This document shows, one piece after another, positions 5,219-5,258 of a stretch of 5,258 nucleotides of DNA. The translations under genes were made by a program, and so were the position numbers. The DNA comes from Nitrococcus sp. (lineage in GTDB: Bacteria; Pseudomonadota; Gammaproteobacteria; Nitrococcales; Nitrococcaceae): NCBI GenBank assembly GCA_030452365.1, contig JAKDMK010000196.1:1-5258 (forward strand). Reading direction: 5' to 3'. Position 1 is the stretch's first letter, and the number at the start of each line of letters is the position of its first letter. The notes under the pieces were generated by a model that was given only the letters and a program-made list of their open reading frames with translations, was not told where the DNA came from and made no database searches.

Positions 5219-5246
5219 ATTATACGCGCTCTTCTTCGCGCCACAA
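5219..5246 (-). promoter_or_regulatory. Candidate promoter for tRNA-Glu
   Basis: On the minus strand TTGTGG (5246-5241), 16 bases and TATAAT (5224-5219) form a plausible promoter with a perfect -10 and a half-matching -35. Transcription would start near 5212, giving a long leader of about 140 nt before tRNA-Glu that includes the dyad and the hairpin. On the plus strand the same site offers TGC-TATTAT (5215-5223), so it could instead serve a gene beyond the right edge. Confidence 0.4.
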
Positions 5247-5258
5247 GAGGCGTCCGTG

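Noticed and set aside
5223..5258. Short open frames at the right edge on the minus strand that could be a gene's C-terminus
   Set aside because: All three frames give brief unrecognisable tails; without sequence beyond the edge none can be supported.

Overview
The window reads as a piece of bacterial chromosome of moderate to high GC content, most likely from a halotolerant or halophilic gammaproteobacterium. That placement is inferred from three things: an ectoine-biosynthesis acetyltransferase (EctA), a tRNA-Glu with a CTC anticodon as expected in a GC-richer genome, and the general look of the proteins. No taxonomic marker gene is present. There is no phage gene, transposase, CRISPR array or toxin-antitoxin pair.

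Left part (1-1365). ectA lies on the minus strand (741 to 193) with a GTG start. Its last ~70 bases plus 3' flank are present a second time, as a diverged partial copy, at about 4-104. No ectB, ectC or ectD is visible in the 192 bases downstream, so the rest of the pathway is either beyond the window edge or elsewhere. Upstream of ectA is an AT-rich stretch of about 300 bases. It holds a minus-strand sigma-70 promoter matching consensus at every hexamer position (TTGACA, 17 bases, TATAAT; 1066-1038). This implies an unusually long ectA leader of roughly 290 nt containing several short hairpins, two of them mutually exclusive.

Middle part (1366-4527). Divergent from ectA is a major-facilitator transporter of the YcaD-like type. 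After a 125-base gap comes a two-gene transport operon: a 65-residue DUF3311 membrane protein, then 10 bases later a 512-residue sodium:solute symporter family permease resembling rhizobial MctP-type monocarboxylate carriers. The operon has its own good promoter (CTGACA, 17 bases, CATAAT). That promoter is bracketed by a perfect 10-bp inverted repeat whose arms are centred 30 bp apart, an attractive operator candidate.

Right part (4528-5258). After about 280 bases with no convincing gene there are two convergent tRNA genes: tRNA-Ser(TGA) on plus and tRNA-Glu(CTC) on minus, both with encoded CCA ends. The last 185 bases, upstream of tRNA-Glu, contain a strong hairpin, a large imperfect dyad and a TATAAT box, but no gene.

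Taken together: one compatible-solute synthesis gene, two unrelated uptake or efflux systems and two tRNAs, apparently separate transcription units. I see no clearly new multi-gene system. The points most worth following up are the duplicated ectA tail, the long ectA leader behind a consensus promoter, and the operator-like repeat at the symporter operon.
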